The position numbers were made by a program, and so were the translations under genes. From assembly GCA_033964015.1 (NCBI GenBank), contig CM066919.1:930001-994000 (forward strand): a stretch of 64,000 nt of DNA. The letters run 5' to 3'. This DNA is from Scolanthus callimorphus. Taxonomy: Eukaryota; Cnidaria; Anthozoa; Actiniaria; Edwardsiidae. Under the pieces are notes generated by a model, which saw only the letters and a program-made list of their open reading frames with translations, searched no databases and was not told the DNA's origin. Numbering within the stretch: the first letter of the stretch is position 1; the number at the start of each line of letters is the position of its first letter. Shown here in pieces: positions 1 to 13,000 of this stretch.

Positions 1-3000
1 TAACATGGCAGATTTACCATCTGTAAGTGCAAAGTTGCAGGCAGTGGGTGTGGCAGCAGTGATCTCACTCATGGGTTGAAGCAGGGTGACTTAGCTTTAA
101 CTTTGTCTAAATTTCAAGACACATTTTGTAATAAAATAATACATTTTTTGTTGCTTTTTAAACACAACACATACCTCCCACTTTACTTCATAGGTGAAGT
201 AAACATCATTTTCATCTAAGAAAAAGAGTTACTGTATCAATGACAAAAATGTGATAATGTACTGCTTTCCACAAGCCCCTAAAGGCAGTTTTATTTATGG
301 GTAAACTACGTAAGGGGAGGAAATGTTAAATAGCCTATACCGGTACCTACCTAGAACCAAAAACATAACATAAGTATGGAATGCAATTTGTAATACTTTG
401 GTTAAGTGAACACCAATCAATTTTACAGGCAGGAAGATTGTCCAAACACTAAAATGTATATATTTTGTATTTATATTAATTGTTTTAAATTATGATTTAT
501 GCACTAGCCTAATGAACTTGAATGTTGACTAAAATGTGAATAATAATTATAATGATAATAATAATGTTTTCGGGGCATTTCACTAAGTCTCAAAAAACAA
601 AAAGCAGTGCACCCATCAGTTTAATACTGTTTACATAACACAAAGCATTTTCTAAGGTTTAAACTCACTGTTAGGGTTGACTTCTTGGCCAGCAGGATGA
701 TCTGTCACCAGGGAGCATGAGGACACATCAACCTTGATGGCATCTCTAGCATAACTGAGAAGAAAATTGAGCATAAAAAATGACATGCTTCTTTTGAATT
801 TCTATGAGAAAACAGACAATAGCAAACATCAATATTCCGCTTGAGGTAAAGGGCAGTTGCTCAAGGTATGCCCCCCCCCCCCCCGCAGTATTCATAAACC
901 TGGACAACCACACTGTTCTTCACCACCTGGTGAAAAACTGTGCAGACAGAATTACCCAACAGGGAAGAAAAGGGTTTAAATTATTTTGAGTCTGAGTTTT
1001 AAAAAAGTCTACCTCAGTATGATTCATAATTCAACTGCTCAACTGCTAGTAAGTTGTGAGAAGTACCTTTTAGCTTGGACTTCAAATCCTACAACTCTGA
1101 AGGTTTGACTGAATAAAAGAAGCAATAAAGGATGTGACCTATAAATTTTTCACAAAGACATGAATGTGTGATTCCAAAAATTATTCAAAGGGGTAAGGGG
1201 TATGACCCTTGGAATTTCCATTTAAAAATGCTGTGAGTGTACGGTATGGCAAATGAAAGGGAAATTGACCTCTCACCACTCTTGAATAGACCTATATCAC
1301 ATTAATATGGCTTTAATAATCTCTTAGAGTTATCAGGAAACAAAGTCCAGTATTTAATACAGCACATCCGTATTAGAAAAGCTTGGGAAGAATTACTTGA
1401 AAACTGGCTATAAACTGGAGATAATTAGATTTAGCCATTGGCTAAAAGCAGAACTTCCTGTTACATATTTTTAATATGTATTTATGAGACAAAAAGGTTG
1501 CCATTGTACATAGCCTATCTCAGGCATACAAGTGACTAAGCACTTGCACCCACTTTCATTATAATGGCGAGAATTTCACCCAAGTTTGATTGTCTGAGGT
1601 TCATCCCTTCCCAAGATAAAAACCTTTTATTTTGGCTCTGCTATAAAACTGGTCATAGGTTGCCTGTGCGATGGATAAACCTTCAGCAGGGAGTGTATGG
1701 ACTTTTTACTCTGGAAATATCATATAGAACAAAAGAAGACATGGCCCCTTCCCCAAATTTGATATTTGCCCCACCCTCTTTAACTTTGCTTTTGACAGGT
1801 GAACTTCTCTTTAACTTTCCCTTTGACAGGTGAACCCATACTAACTTGTCATAGGTGTGATACTTGAGGACCATTTTCAGGTGGTTGTTCAGGAGTGTTT
1901 TCTGGTGATGAAAGTAAGATGTTGTTAAGTAATGGTCCGTATAAGAACTAGGCAAGCCAACGGCAAAGCACGCTGGAATGCAATTAATTTTCTATTGACA
2001 ATATAGGCAATTTCATTGGCTTAGACATGAAAATCAGCAAATTTATTATGCTAGAAAAACTTGTTTGAGGATTTTTAGGGATATATAAGCACATGTGATA
2101 CTCACAAACAGGATGTGCAATTTTAAAAGATTTTGTACGTGGGGAACCTAGCGCAAAATGCTGATTCTCACTCCTTTGTTCTTCTTTAATGTGATTGGTC
2201 TAGAGACTTTTTGTAGCCATATGTTCTCAAAGTAAGTCGAAATCTCTCAATTTTTCACTTCTATTATGTTACTAGTCATGATAACTTTCTGTAGTAAAAA
2301 AATGGGACATATCCTACGTGGGGAACCTTCAATGCCGTAGAACAATGGAGGTTTGCCTAGTTCTTGCATGGATGATTATTAAATAAATATGCGCTTGGCA
2401 TACTCCATAGTCTCTATTGGTTTCTATTAGCCAAGTGTAATTATAGGCTATTTTACTAATAATAAATACTCTCATGCATGGAAACTTGATATCTTCACAC
2501 TGTTTATTGATGTGTGATTCCAGAAATTATCAATAGCCCTCCCATGGAAGGGGATTGTGATACCTGTATTTCCTGGAATTCCAGTGAAAATACAGTGATT
2601 ATTTTGGAAATATAAGATATTTGATCACTCCACCCCTCTGGAATTTTTCTGTAAATCACACATTGTACAGTAAAACCATTTAGGCAAATACCAAATTTGT
2701 GTTGTTTCTTTTTGCCACGCTGAACTTTGTTGACACTCTGAACAACATGATATATCATCAATAAGGCCTTTTGTAAAGTGTCATTCCATGACTTTAAAAT
2801 CAACATGACACTCTACACCTGGAAAAAAAAGTCCAAAATCCATGACTTCCAGGATTTTAAGTCACCCATGGGAACCCTAGAATATCATTCCACATCCTAG
2901 ACCCCTAAAATACATCTGTGACTAAGAGCAATTTTGCAGAGCATTTGTGAATGTCCCAAGGGCATTACAAGGCAATCACAAATCATTTTAAAAGCAGTGA

Positions 3001-6000
3001 AAACACTAATATCATTAAAAGGGGCTGTGTCACGGTTGTTTCAACAAAATGTTATAAAATAAGACCAGTAGTCTACATAAACAACTCAGAATCCTACATC
3101 ATACTATAATTATTTAATGTTATAAAGAAAAAGGAACTGAATCTTGCATTATATAGGCATTCTTACATATGATTTACTGCTTTTGCTATCAATTCCCAAG
3201 TTTGAAAACTGTTCAACCTGAACAGAAATCAAAAATGCCATTTCGTAATCCAATTCCATCCACTCGATAACACACGAAAATGCTCCAAATTTGTGCTTAT
3301 CTAGCAGTGGGAAGGTTATTTAACAAACCTAGATGATTATTTTGCTTATTTCTTTTGAATTTCACTACATTGGAGCTACCCAAATCAGCCCTAAAAATCG
3401 TGACACTGCCCCTTTAAGCTGGGTTTTTGCAAAGAGGTCACATAATATAACAAAATACCTTGCTTTCTGCAACACGATAGCCAAGTTTGTAGCCATGTTC
3501 ATACTGAGTCTGAGATCAAATAGATTCATTGATTAATAAGGCCAATTAGTAGAAACCCACTCACATACTATCACAAATCCTGCAATCTGATTGGATCCAC
3601 TACTCACTATCTATCACATAATAGATAGTGAGTAGCGAAAACGCTAGTACAAATCTTTCTAAAACCATAAAATAATTGTGTTAGCAACAACTTGAAGGTA
3701 GTATGCTAGTGGGTTTCTACTAAAACTCATTTTTCTATGAGTCAAATAGTACACTTGGTGCTACGCACCTCGTTAACTATCTATTGACTCATAGAAAACT
3801 CAAACTTGTAGTCTAATTGTTAAAAATTGTGCCCAATAAGAACATGTCTTATTTTTCATCTTATACGTATGTCCACTAATATGTTCTAAATTGCAGTAAA
3901 TGTATGATGAAATGGCTGATCTCATTTGTTTCTGCACCAAGGGGTTGAGGACTCTACCATTTAAAGATCCAACTCCCCTAGAATTTCCACGGTTTCCTGA
4001 ACAAGGCTTAGACAGACCATTCCCCCTGGAATTTCCAGGATTTCCATGGATTCTCAACCACTCCCCCTTGGAATTTCCATGGCTCAACTAGACCCCCTCA
4101 CCTTGGAATTTCCAGGGCTAAGAAAGAACCCTCCCTCCTAGAATTTGTCAGGGTCCTCAACCCCCCTGGTGTAGAAAAAAATGAAATCAGCAAATATCTT
4201 GAGTCTCCTAGTAAAACTTAATAGAGTTGGCATCCCTGTCAATAACAAACTTACCTCTCCTGATTCAATCATGTGAAACTTTGTAGCCACAGGAAGATTG
4301 TCTAGCACCCTACAGCAACACAATTACTTATTAACATAATTAACATAATTTAACATAATTACTATTAAAAATAAATCTAAGCATGTGAAGCCAGAAAAAA
4401 ATTCCATGGGAATTCGTAAGGCAGAGCCACACATAGTAAAAAAATTGCTAATACTGTTATATTATCATAGATTAATTACCTGCTAATGGTAGATTACCCA
4501 CACATTTACTGTTGCAAAGGAAATTTTTCAATGTTGCCCTCTTTAATTTGTACGTCTGGCCCCCTTTTTGAAGTTCTTGGATCTAGCTATGTAGATTACA
4601 AAAATAGATCCACAGTATCTCTCCTCTCATATTTATCTTAGCTATACAGTCATTAATTGTGAATATAATAATCCCTTGCTCTTTTCTTTGGGCAAGGTAA
4701 AACTAAGTTATTAATGAAAATGTACTGTGTGGGTGTATTTTTGTGAAATCACTTTATAACTAGGTCATATGTCCATTTATTTTTTTTCCCTGAGGGCACA
4801 GTACAACAAATTCTGCATTCTGATTGGCTCTCAGAGCATTGAAAAAAATCAAATTTTAGAGTTGGAAAAAAATAACAAGTTATTTACCGGCTTTAGATCG
4901 GTCCATAGGTAAAAACTATGACTGAGGGCTGGATCTCATATTTTATCATGGCTATACAGTTACCACTTACATGTGAATATAGTATTCCTGTTCTATCCTT
5001 TGGGCAAGGGTTTTAGATATTTCTGCATTAATCTTAACAGATGGACAAAGTACTGTACACTTCTTGTCTTTCTTCATTTCAACCTAAAGTAACAAAAATA
5101 AAATAATTGGACATCATAATGTTTGTGCTGTTATTCATTTGCATTCTAATAACATTAAACAAATGTACAATGGGTGCATAAATACAGATTTTACTGAACC
5201 GTGATGTGCGTCAAAAAAAACATCTAACAATTCTGCCCATTCTGGCTCATGTTTTTGCCTGCATTCATTTCTCCACAGGACAGCATGCTTTTCTAAAACT
5301 TCTCTGAAAGACCTGAAAACTGGCAAATCCATCAGTTCTGCTGTGGTGGTCATGTTGCATTAATATTTCAAGATTTGTAACAGGCATGTTTTTATTTCGA
5401 CTCAATCTTGATGATTATTTTCAAGAACACATACAGTAAGCCCACAGAGAAAGGAATGCAGACAAAAAAGTGAGTCTGTGTGGGCAGAATCGTAGACATT
5501 TTATTTTATTTTTTTCAACATGCACCATGATTTGGTGAAATCCGTAGTAATAATAATAATAATAATAACTTTATTTAAACACAGTGAATATTAAAGCGGT
5601 GCTGCTTGTGGGGTCATGTATAAAAAAAATTTAAGTAAAAACTAATATATAATTATATAAAAATGTGAGTACTGGAAACACCACAGAAGAAAAAGAAGGA
5701 AAAATAGCTTGTGTTTCAAGAGCTACCTCATATGGTGTATTGACAATTCTATCACCTCGCAACACTTCACCTAAAAAATAAAGAACAACCAGGAAAAGGG
5801 TTTGGTGTGAAAATGTTTGTAGTGGATTTGATACAACTGTTGCAAAAAATTTGACACATAATAACATCGGCAGTATTATAGAGACCTAGAGCAACCCGCC
5901 CTGGTGAGACAGGTTGCCCGCCTTCGTGGGGTCCCCCACCTGTCATGTGAACACAAGCAAGAAAACAAGAGAGATTACATGGAAACGGGAGTAACTCCAC

Positions 6001-6645
6001 CAAACCAGGGTACCCCATCTACCCGGGGTCCCCCACCTCCATGTCAACTGTCCAGACCTAAGTTTAAAAAAGAGAAGCATTACAGGTCTTTTATGTCTCT
6101 GAATATCCATTTTGACTTCAGCGAGCATTTAAAGAGTTTTTGTTTTCACTTACCAAGATTTTCAGGCTTGTACTCTAACGCTTTGGGTTGACAGAATGGT
6201 AACGTGTAGTATTCATAAGGAAGTTGAGTCTTCACACTTGTCATTTTCACAGCCTACATACAAAACATAACAAACAAATAATACTCACAAAAGTTATTCA
6301 GACAGCTATACATTAAGCCTAACATTTCTTTAATCATATCTTCATCAGCACTTACCTTGATTTCTAGTTTTTGTCCCAAAGTGTAATCAATCGGAGCAAT
6401 CCCGGGTAGATAGAACCCGAACGCCGATCGGCATTGAGCAAGAAACACGATCAAAAACACGAATCTAATATTTGATGCCCAACTTCGACTGGCCTGCAAA
6501 GCAATTAATCCAAAATTATTACATTGTCCTGAAGGCCAACAATATAAACTTTGAATATACAGCCAAGAGGATGTTTCCATGCTTTGCGTTTAGAGAAATT
6601 CGCGCATTTTATATTGCTCACCATTTTGGCGTTCACATCCGCCAT
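1..6645 (-). CDS. TM9SF4: Transmembrane 9 superfamily member 4-like (5' part; gene continues off the left edge)
   Basis: Nonaspanin (TM9SF) family protein of Golgi/endosomal membranes; family members act in membrane-protein sorting, adhesion and phagocytosis. Exons on the minus strand: 6622-6645 (MADVNAKM), 6356-6493, 6154-6253, 5727-5770, 4971-5083, 4255-4309, 3459-3509, 1846-1901, 1067-1108, 669-754, and probably the start of an eleventh at 1-20. All phases join without correction, giving about 236 residues. Seen: a hydrophobic signal/anchor stretch followed by [11 protein letters not shown], then [30 protein letters not shown], a Cys-containing CTVLC segment, [18 protein letters not shown] and FRVVGFEV. 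This is the conserved lumenal domain in order and matches TM9SF4 better than TM9SF1/3. The nine membrane spans lie outside the window. Start chosen at the first ATG, 443 bp from the divergent NAE1 start. Introns carry several MITEs and a decayed exon 5 copy. Confidence 0.9.
1925..2382. mobile_element. 458-bp TTAA-bounded MITE, copy 1
   Basis: A full-length relative lies at 36397-36854, same orientation and same 458-bp span. Both are flanked by TTAA. The ends are inverted repeats: GTAATGGTCC(A/G)TATAAGAAC at the left and the reverse complement of a close variant at the right. No coding capacity is visible. TTAA target use is the habit of piggyBac-type elements, so this is probably a piggyBac-type MITE; the superfamily is inferred. 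It sits in intron 7 of the TM9SF4-like gene, 24 bases upstream of exon 8. Confidence 0.85.
3546..3724. mobile_element. Short TIR element (MITE)
   Basis: About 180 bp bounded by inverted repeats TTAGTAGAAACCCACT and AGTGGGTTTCTACTAA, with an inner hairpin (ACTCACTATCTAT / ATAGATAGTGAGT). It lies in TM9SF4 intron 6. A further small hairpin built on TTTTCTATGAGTCAA follows at about 3730-3800. No coding capacity. Confidence 0.75.
3945..4180. repeat. C-rich repeat with recurring CTGGAATTTCCAGG motif, copy 1
   Basis: Irregular repeats of 'CCCCCTGGAATTTCCAGG'-like blocks, with flanking phrases about GAGGACC and ACCATTTGAAG. The same block style returns at 10890-11235 in NAE1 intron 7. It gives spurious proline-rich ORFs. 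It is a dispersed low-complexity family, not a gene. Confidence 0.7.
4620..4740 (-). other. Decayed duplicate of the TM9SF4 exon 5 end and its donor flank
   Basis: The stretch from CTCATATTTATC to TGTACTGTG aligns, with many substitutions and small gaps, to 4936-5056. That functional stretch holds the 3' part of exon 5 and the following intron. Shared landmarks in order: GCTATACAGT, GTGAATATA, CTTTGGGCAAGG, and a TACTGT end. It is an old partial exon duplication lying about 320 bp further along the transcript. Confidence 0.6.
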
Positions 6646-7088
6646 TTTCCTGATGAAGATTGACCGGCGCGCGCATGCCACGTTGACTATTCACCAGGCT
6701 TCCTCGGACGAACATTATTTTTGTTGTTGTTGTTTTATTTTCCTGTTTCCGTTAATTTTTTAATTTTTAGGCTTCTAGTTTGCATCTACCATTTCGGAGA
6801 CATAGTTATACTTCATATTTCATATTTTTTTTACCTTATTGATTTTGTTTTTATTTTTATTTTTATTTTGCATTGACTAAGTAACTGCAAGGGACAGTTA
6901 CTTTTCCTCAAAACAAGAAGTGGCTGGATTTTCTTAGAAACACAAAAATGCTATAATAAAAAAACCTTGAAATAATATTTTGACATAAAACTCTCTCCCG
7001 CGAGTCCCGAATCCCGCGGGTTTTCTTCTAAGAGAAGCCGCTGTGCAAAGTGTTCTCAGGCGCATTCAACCTTCAGTGAGCATGCGCA
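6646..7088. promoter_or_regulatory. Divergent promoter region between TM9SF4-like gene and NAE1
   Basis: 443 bp separate the two start codons, which point away from each other. The TM9SF4 start sits in an AAAATGGCGG context (YY1-like). CpG-containing stretches lie near both ends (GCGCGCGCATGC at 6668-6679; CCCGCG motifs at about 6998-7020). No TATA box was seen at a convincing distance. Shared promoter function is inferred from spacing and composition. Confidence 0.55.
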
Positions 7089-10000
7089 ATGAAGAGAAAA
7101 GCGGCGGGCTCGCCTGAAACTGCTGCAAGGGAATCGAAAATGTCCAAAACAGTCATCGAAAAGGAGAAAAAATATGATCGGCAACTAAGGTAAAGGCGCA
7201 AATCTAACAGCTGCTCAAATTTGTGATATTTATTTTCAAGAATCGCGCGGGTAGAAGGATTTTTCGCTCGATGTGTTCCCGCGCACAACCCTCCAAAAAA
7301 TGTCTGGATTTCGCGATCATTCAATTTGACACAGAAGATCATTCGATTTGAGTTGTTTGATTTATTGAGATAACTCAATCAATCGCTTCATCTAGAATGT
7401 TAATCTGTTAATTGTCTTTTTTTTTCTCGTACGTGTGTAATTAGAATGGTTCAATGAGAGCAACTAGTGCTCTGGTATTTGACCACATTTGACACAAGTC
7501 AAATGACATCGAAAGAGGAAAATATTTTTTTGATAAGTAACTAGATGAAGCGCATCTTAGAACTAAGGGGTGGACCATTTGATCTGCCCTGCAGAGCAAA
7601 TTCGTTATACAATTCTCTGTAATTTTACGAAATAATTATCAATACATTGAGGAAAATGAAACAAAGTTATTGCACCAACCCATTCTTTCCCCCCCCCCCC
7701 CCCCCCCTAAAGATCAAATGGTCCACCCCTAATAATCTGCTTTAATGTTTCTTGGGTATAACACAATGACGTTGTCTGAAACATGGACGTCACTCCTCAT
7801 ATTGGGCCCCCAAACTCCGATATATCAGATTTCAATTTTGTTTGTAATTAGCTTACTTTCCAGCGACAACACAACATAATCCCTGGTAGTATTCCAATTC
7901 CATTTCCCCTTTTCCATGGTTAAAACTATGCAATATCTGCATCCAAGCAAGTGTTTTATCTTTGATACTTCAAAAATCTGGAGAACACCTTGAAATGGTA
8001 AAATTTCTGGAAAAATCTCCTGGGAGAACTACAGTAAATGTATGGCAGTCATCTTAATTTTTTTCCGGGAGATGGAGCAAAACATCTTGAGACTTCCGGC
8101 TAAACTGGGAGACTTGATGTCCCTGTTGATAATGATATGATACAGAGCTGGAAAAAAATTTCTTACTTGACCAGACAAATGTCCATTTAAAATGTTTTTC
8201 TTGGTTGTTTCAATGGCAGTTTTTGATGGGACAATGTCCAATGCTCTGACAGGAATTAGTGCCACCATGACACATGTGCACATCAATGTTGCCAAATACT
8301 TTGTCCAGCCAGTTCCTTGCTATCAAATTAGTGTTATGTTATTGGCTGTTCACTTGAATCCTGTAGACTATGGGGTGACCACGGACAGGCAGCTTTAGAG
8401 CAATCCAAGATCTGTTTGATTAATGCCACAGCTACAGGCACTGAAATATTGAAGAACCTTATTTTACCAGGTAAACGTGAATATACCCCCTTACCTCTAT
8501 TTCTTATCGTCATGCACATTTGTCATATCCAGCCTGAATTTCCCTTATCAGACACAGTATTACTTTATCCCTGATTTCTATTAAATGTATTGGCAGGTTG
8601 ACTCCTTTGACTTGTAAGCTGAATTACGCTGGGTCCCATTGGCACCACTGGCAGACAAGTGGTCACTGCCAGAGGGGTTATTACTTGTATATACTCAGTG
8701 TTTCTTTTACGTCCCCCTCTGAAACTTGTTAGGGTAGTTAAAGCCAAAAAGATGTGAAACACAGTATAACAACATTCAACCAACTCACAATAATGAACCA
8801 GCAGTAAAAGGCTAATATGGAATGCTGAGTCAGCTGTGCTCTCTAATGAGGCAGTATTATGCTTCTTTATTCTGCCCTGAATGTTTGTTGTGTTTCCAAG
8901 GATAATTCATAGCTACTTCAATCATTGATTAAGCTAGGGAACATGGAATTCTAATATATGCCAACCAGCTTTAGCACCTTTCGATGTATATTCATTTCTT
9001 TTTTTTAATTTTATTGAATGTTTTCTAGGTATTGGATCATTTACTATTGTTGATGGACACAAAGTGACAGGTGAAGACATTGGAAATAAGTGAGTGAAGA
9101 ATTCCAATGTGTTTCCTCTTAGAGCATTTGACACCATACGTCTTTCTTTCTGTGCACTAACATCTAATTTTCCTTTTTCCAGTTTCTTCCTAGAGAAAGA
9201 AAGCATTGGAAAGGTACAGCTACAATATTGTTTGTCTGCTTACTGAAGTTGTTTGTTTAATCTGTATTTGTGTGTGCATGTTTGTTTATTTTCTTCTTGT
9301 GGATTTTAGGCTTTGAAACTGTTTAGTAGTTTTAATTGGTCATGTTTTTTTCACTTTCAGGCAAGAGCAGAATGTGCCACTGAGCTTTTACTGGAACTAA
9401 ACTCAGATGTGGCTGGGGAATATATAGAAGAGGTATTGTAGCAGTCTAGTAGAAGAAACAGCTATTCTGATCATTTTTATAAGAAAGTTAATTCAAACTT
9501 TCAAACTGGAACTGAACAACATTGCATTTGGACGTTTTGGACAACATCCACTGTCCATCCTTAATAGTGCAAAGTGGTTTAAGATTATAAAGTTTGGGAG
9601 AATTGAACTAAGAAAGAGAGCCAGGTTCAGGCTTCCATAGGATTGGAGGGACAGTGGATGTGAGGTTGTTCAGTTTGAATATAATATTTTTTCCTATAAC
9701 ACTACACACACTGTACACAGTCAGGGCTGGAAATTGTGCCTTATATGAGTTGCTTTTGCGACTAAACGTTTCGGTAATTTGCAACTTAAATTTAAGGAAT
9801 TTTGTCACCCACAGTCTGTAAAATGTGACTAAAAAATGAAACTATTGTCCAAAATACGACTTCTACAGGGGCTAATATACTTGTTGATTAACCCAGAATG
9901 TTGTTTTTCAGGAACCAGAAAGACTTCTTGAAAATAATAAGGAGTTTTTCAAGTCATTTTCTGTTGTTGTGGCAACTCAACTTCCTGAAGAGTAAGTGCC

Positions 10001-13000
10001 CTAGCTCTGTATGGTGCTCTATATGGCGTTCTGTAGGGTATCTATAAAATGCTTTCAGACAAGAAAAGACAAATTTACATGCAAATAGGTTTGCAACCAA
10101 TAGGCCATGTTCGAATTACGCTCCAATGCCTACAAACAATAACCTCAAGTTGAGGCTTTCTTCTGAAATTACTGTAAATGTATTAGAACTTGGAGAAAGC
10201 CTCGATTTGAAGCTTTTGTCTTGTGAGCATTGGAGCGTAATTTGAACCTGGCCTATTGCTTGGTTAGATATGTTACCTGCATAACCATTGTGGTTATGGA
10301 AAAGAAATAAGCTCTGATTTTATTGTTATTGAAATGTACAAATGAGCCTCAGTCAACCACTCCACCTTTTTATATATTATTTTGTTCATTTGGTATTATG
10401 GTTCTAAGACATCTTGAAATGACCATCTACAAAGTAACAAAATTTTAAACTTGACTTACCAAATTCCCTCGAAAATCACGCTACATACCTAAATCAGCCA
10501 ATGGAAATGGATGCTTTCTCTGATTCAATATTTTTGTGTCTAGGCTGACAAAATGGCGGCTCACTGAGGCTGCTATAGTATAAGAAGATGCATGAGTTGA
10601 CAACTGATTGTTTTGGTTCCATCTGGTAGGGTTTTACTCAAGCTAGCATCAGTATTGTGGTCAGCCCAGGTGCCATTACTTGTGTGCCGATCTTATGGTT
10701 TTATTGGGTACATCAGGCTGGTGATTGAAGACCATCCAAGTAAGTCAAGGAGGGAATGAGTAGATTTTGTGACCTAACTTTTAAGTTCATCAGGCAGGGT
10801 GAAACATGTTACATCTTTAGTCTGGACTAATTCACAGTTGCCCCCCTCCCCTTCTCAGGACCCCTGGTATTGGTTGTTTGCATTTTTGTTCCACACCCGG
10901 GGGTCGAGGACCCTACCATTTGAAGGACCACCCTCCCCCTCCCACCCCATGCCACCCCCTGGAATTTCCAGAGGTCGTCCCCTACCATTTGAAGACCCCC
11001 TCCCTTGGAATTTCCAGGTTGACTAAGCACCCCCCATTTCCACAGCTTAGACAGACTCCTCCCCCCCCTCCCCCCCCCCCCCCCCCCAGGATTTTCCAGG
11101 ATTTCCAGGCATCCTTGACCCCTCCTCCTAGGAATTTTCAGGGTTCAGCTAGACCCACTCCTCTTTGAATTTCCGGGGCTTAGATAGACCCCTCCCTCCC
11201 CCTGGAATTTTCCAGGGTCCTCGTCCCCCCTTCTGTTGATCATTGTAGTTGAGAAAAAATGTGCTGAAGGATGCAGAGTCCAGTGTAGCTAGTACTGGGT
11301 AATATTTAGTTTTAAAAAGATTTTTTTTTTAATATTGAAGTAAGATTCCTTGGTAACATGTGTTCTGTCTGATCAGTTGTAGAAACTCATCCAGATAGTG
11401 CTCATGAGGATCTCCGCCTGGACAGACCATTCCCTGGTTTACAGCAATATGTTGATTCTTTGAATCTTGAGACAATGACAAAACTGTAATAATTAAAACT
11501 AAGAGAAACCAGGCCATAGACTTGCCATGACAAGTGTTCACTAATGGATGATTACAGCTATTATAATAATGGCATATTGTGCATGGTGAAAATGAGTCAT
11601 CATCATCATGGCGGCCACAGCCGAGTCGCACGCCTGGCACGCCAATCCTGTCTGTCAGCCATGCAGGCTGCCAGTTCAATGACAGAAACCTTCAGCAAAC
11701 GAGTATAATGTTACATCCTTGGTTATTGTGTTACGGTAATCAAGGCTTCTGGTATTTCACACAGTCATAGTCCCACAACATTTGGTTTAATCTGTGAAAT
11801 CCTGCGAAATTGACCAAAACATGCGGAATCTTACTTAAACTGTTAAAATTGGCTATGAATCTTAATGAATGCATAATGACATAGTGGTACATATCCACTT
11901 CCAACTCCTCTACACTAGCTCCGCCATACCAGAAATTTCCACATGCAGTACACATTTCAGTGTTTTTGGAAATTCAGTCAACTTAGATGAAAAGCCGTAA
12001 CTAGCTGCTACACTTTATTGTAATTTTTGGCTTAAACATGAAAAACGTTAAGCTTAGCCATCTCTTACTTTGTCCTCATCTAAATCACTGTTTACTTTTA
12101 GGAACACTCCCACACTCCATACATAGCTATACTGCTCAAATATCTTCAAAAGTGGAAACATGAGGTATGTAAATGGGCGGCTTAACCTTTTTTGCCATTG
12201 GGTACCCTGTTCAAAATGGGTGCTAGCAACAGGGTCCGTATGTATCCTGGAAATCCTAGAATATCTTTGATTTTCATTTCCTTCCTGGAAAGTCCTGAAA
12301 TGTCAAGGAAAATCCTGGAAACTCCTGAAAAAATGTTTCAACTCAAATGCGATTGAATGAGTCAGTTTTGTTAAATCTTATTTTGGGCTGCAAATTATGA
12401 CATTAGCACTGTTATCATACTGCAACAAGAGTGAATAGAAAAGAAAGTATGTAAATTGCCCAAAATTGCCATATATATATATATTTTTTTTTTGGGGGGG
12501 GGGGGGGAAGCTCCTGGAAAAATTACTTAAGGTGGCTCCCGAGTATTTATTTCAGAAATAGACCTCAACTTCTAGCGTATGTTTGACCCTGAAAAATCTT
12601 CCGATTTCCATAATTGTTGTCACAGAGCTTAAGCAACCTCTGCACTACCAAAATGGTGTAGTTCATTTGATATATTACGCTCGTCTGTTAAGGATATTTT
12701 AAATTTTCCAAAGGAGGTGTTTTTAGAATAATTGTTATAACTTGAAAATTCGACCGTGAATGATCTTATTACCAGCTAAAATCGCATCCATAGTAACAAG
12801 GGTTTACTCAGAGAAATGCCCAGGTCAGCTTTTCCCATGCAATTTAAGTTGTAAACGATGTAATAATTTTACCTCTAAAAATGTCTTATTCCACTTCTGT
12901 TTAGCGTACCGAGCGCGGATATCAGAAAAGTAAGAGAGCTCTTCAGGATTATATCGGCTAATGTTCACTCATAATTATATAAAAGAGAAAATAGAATCGA

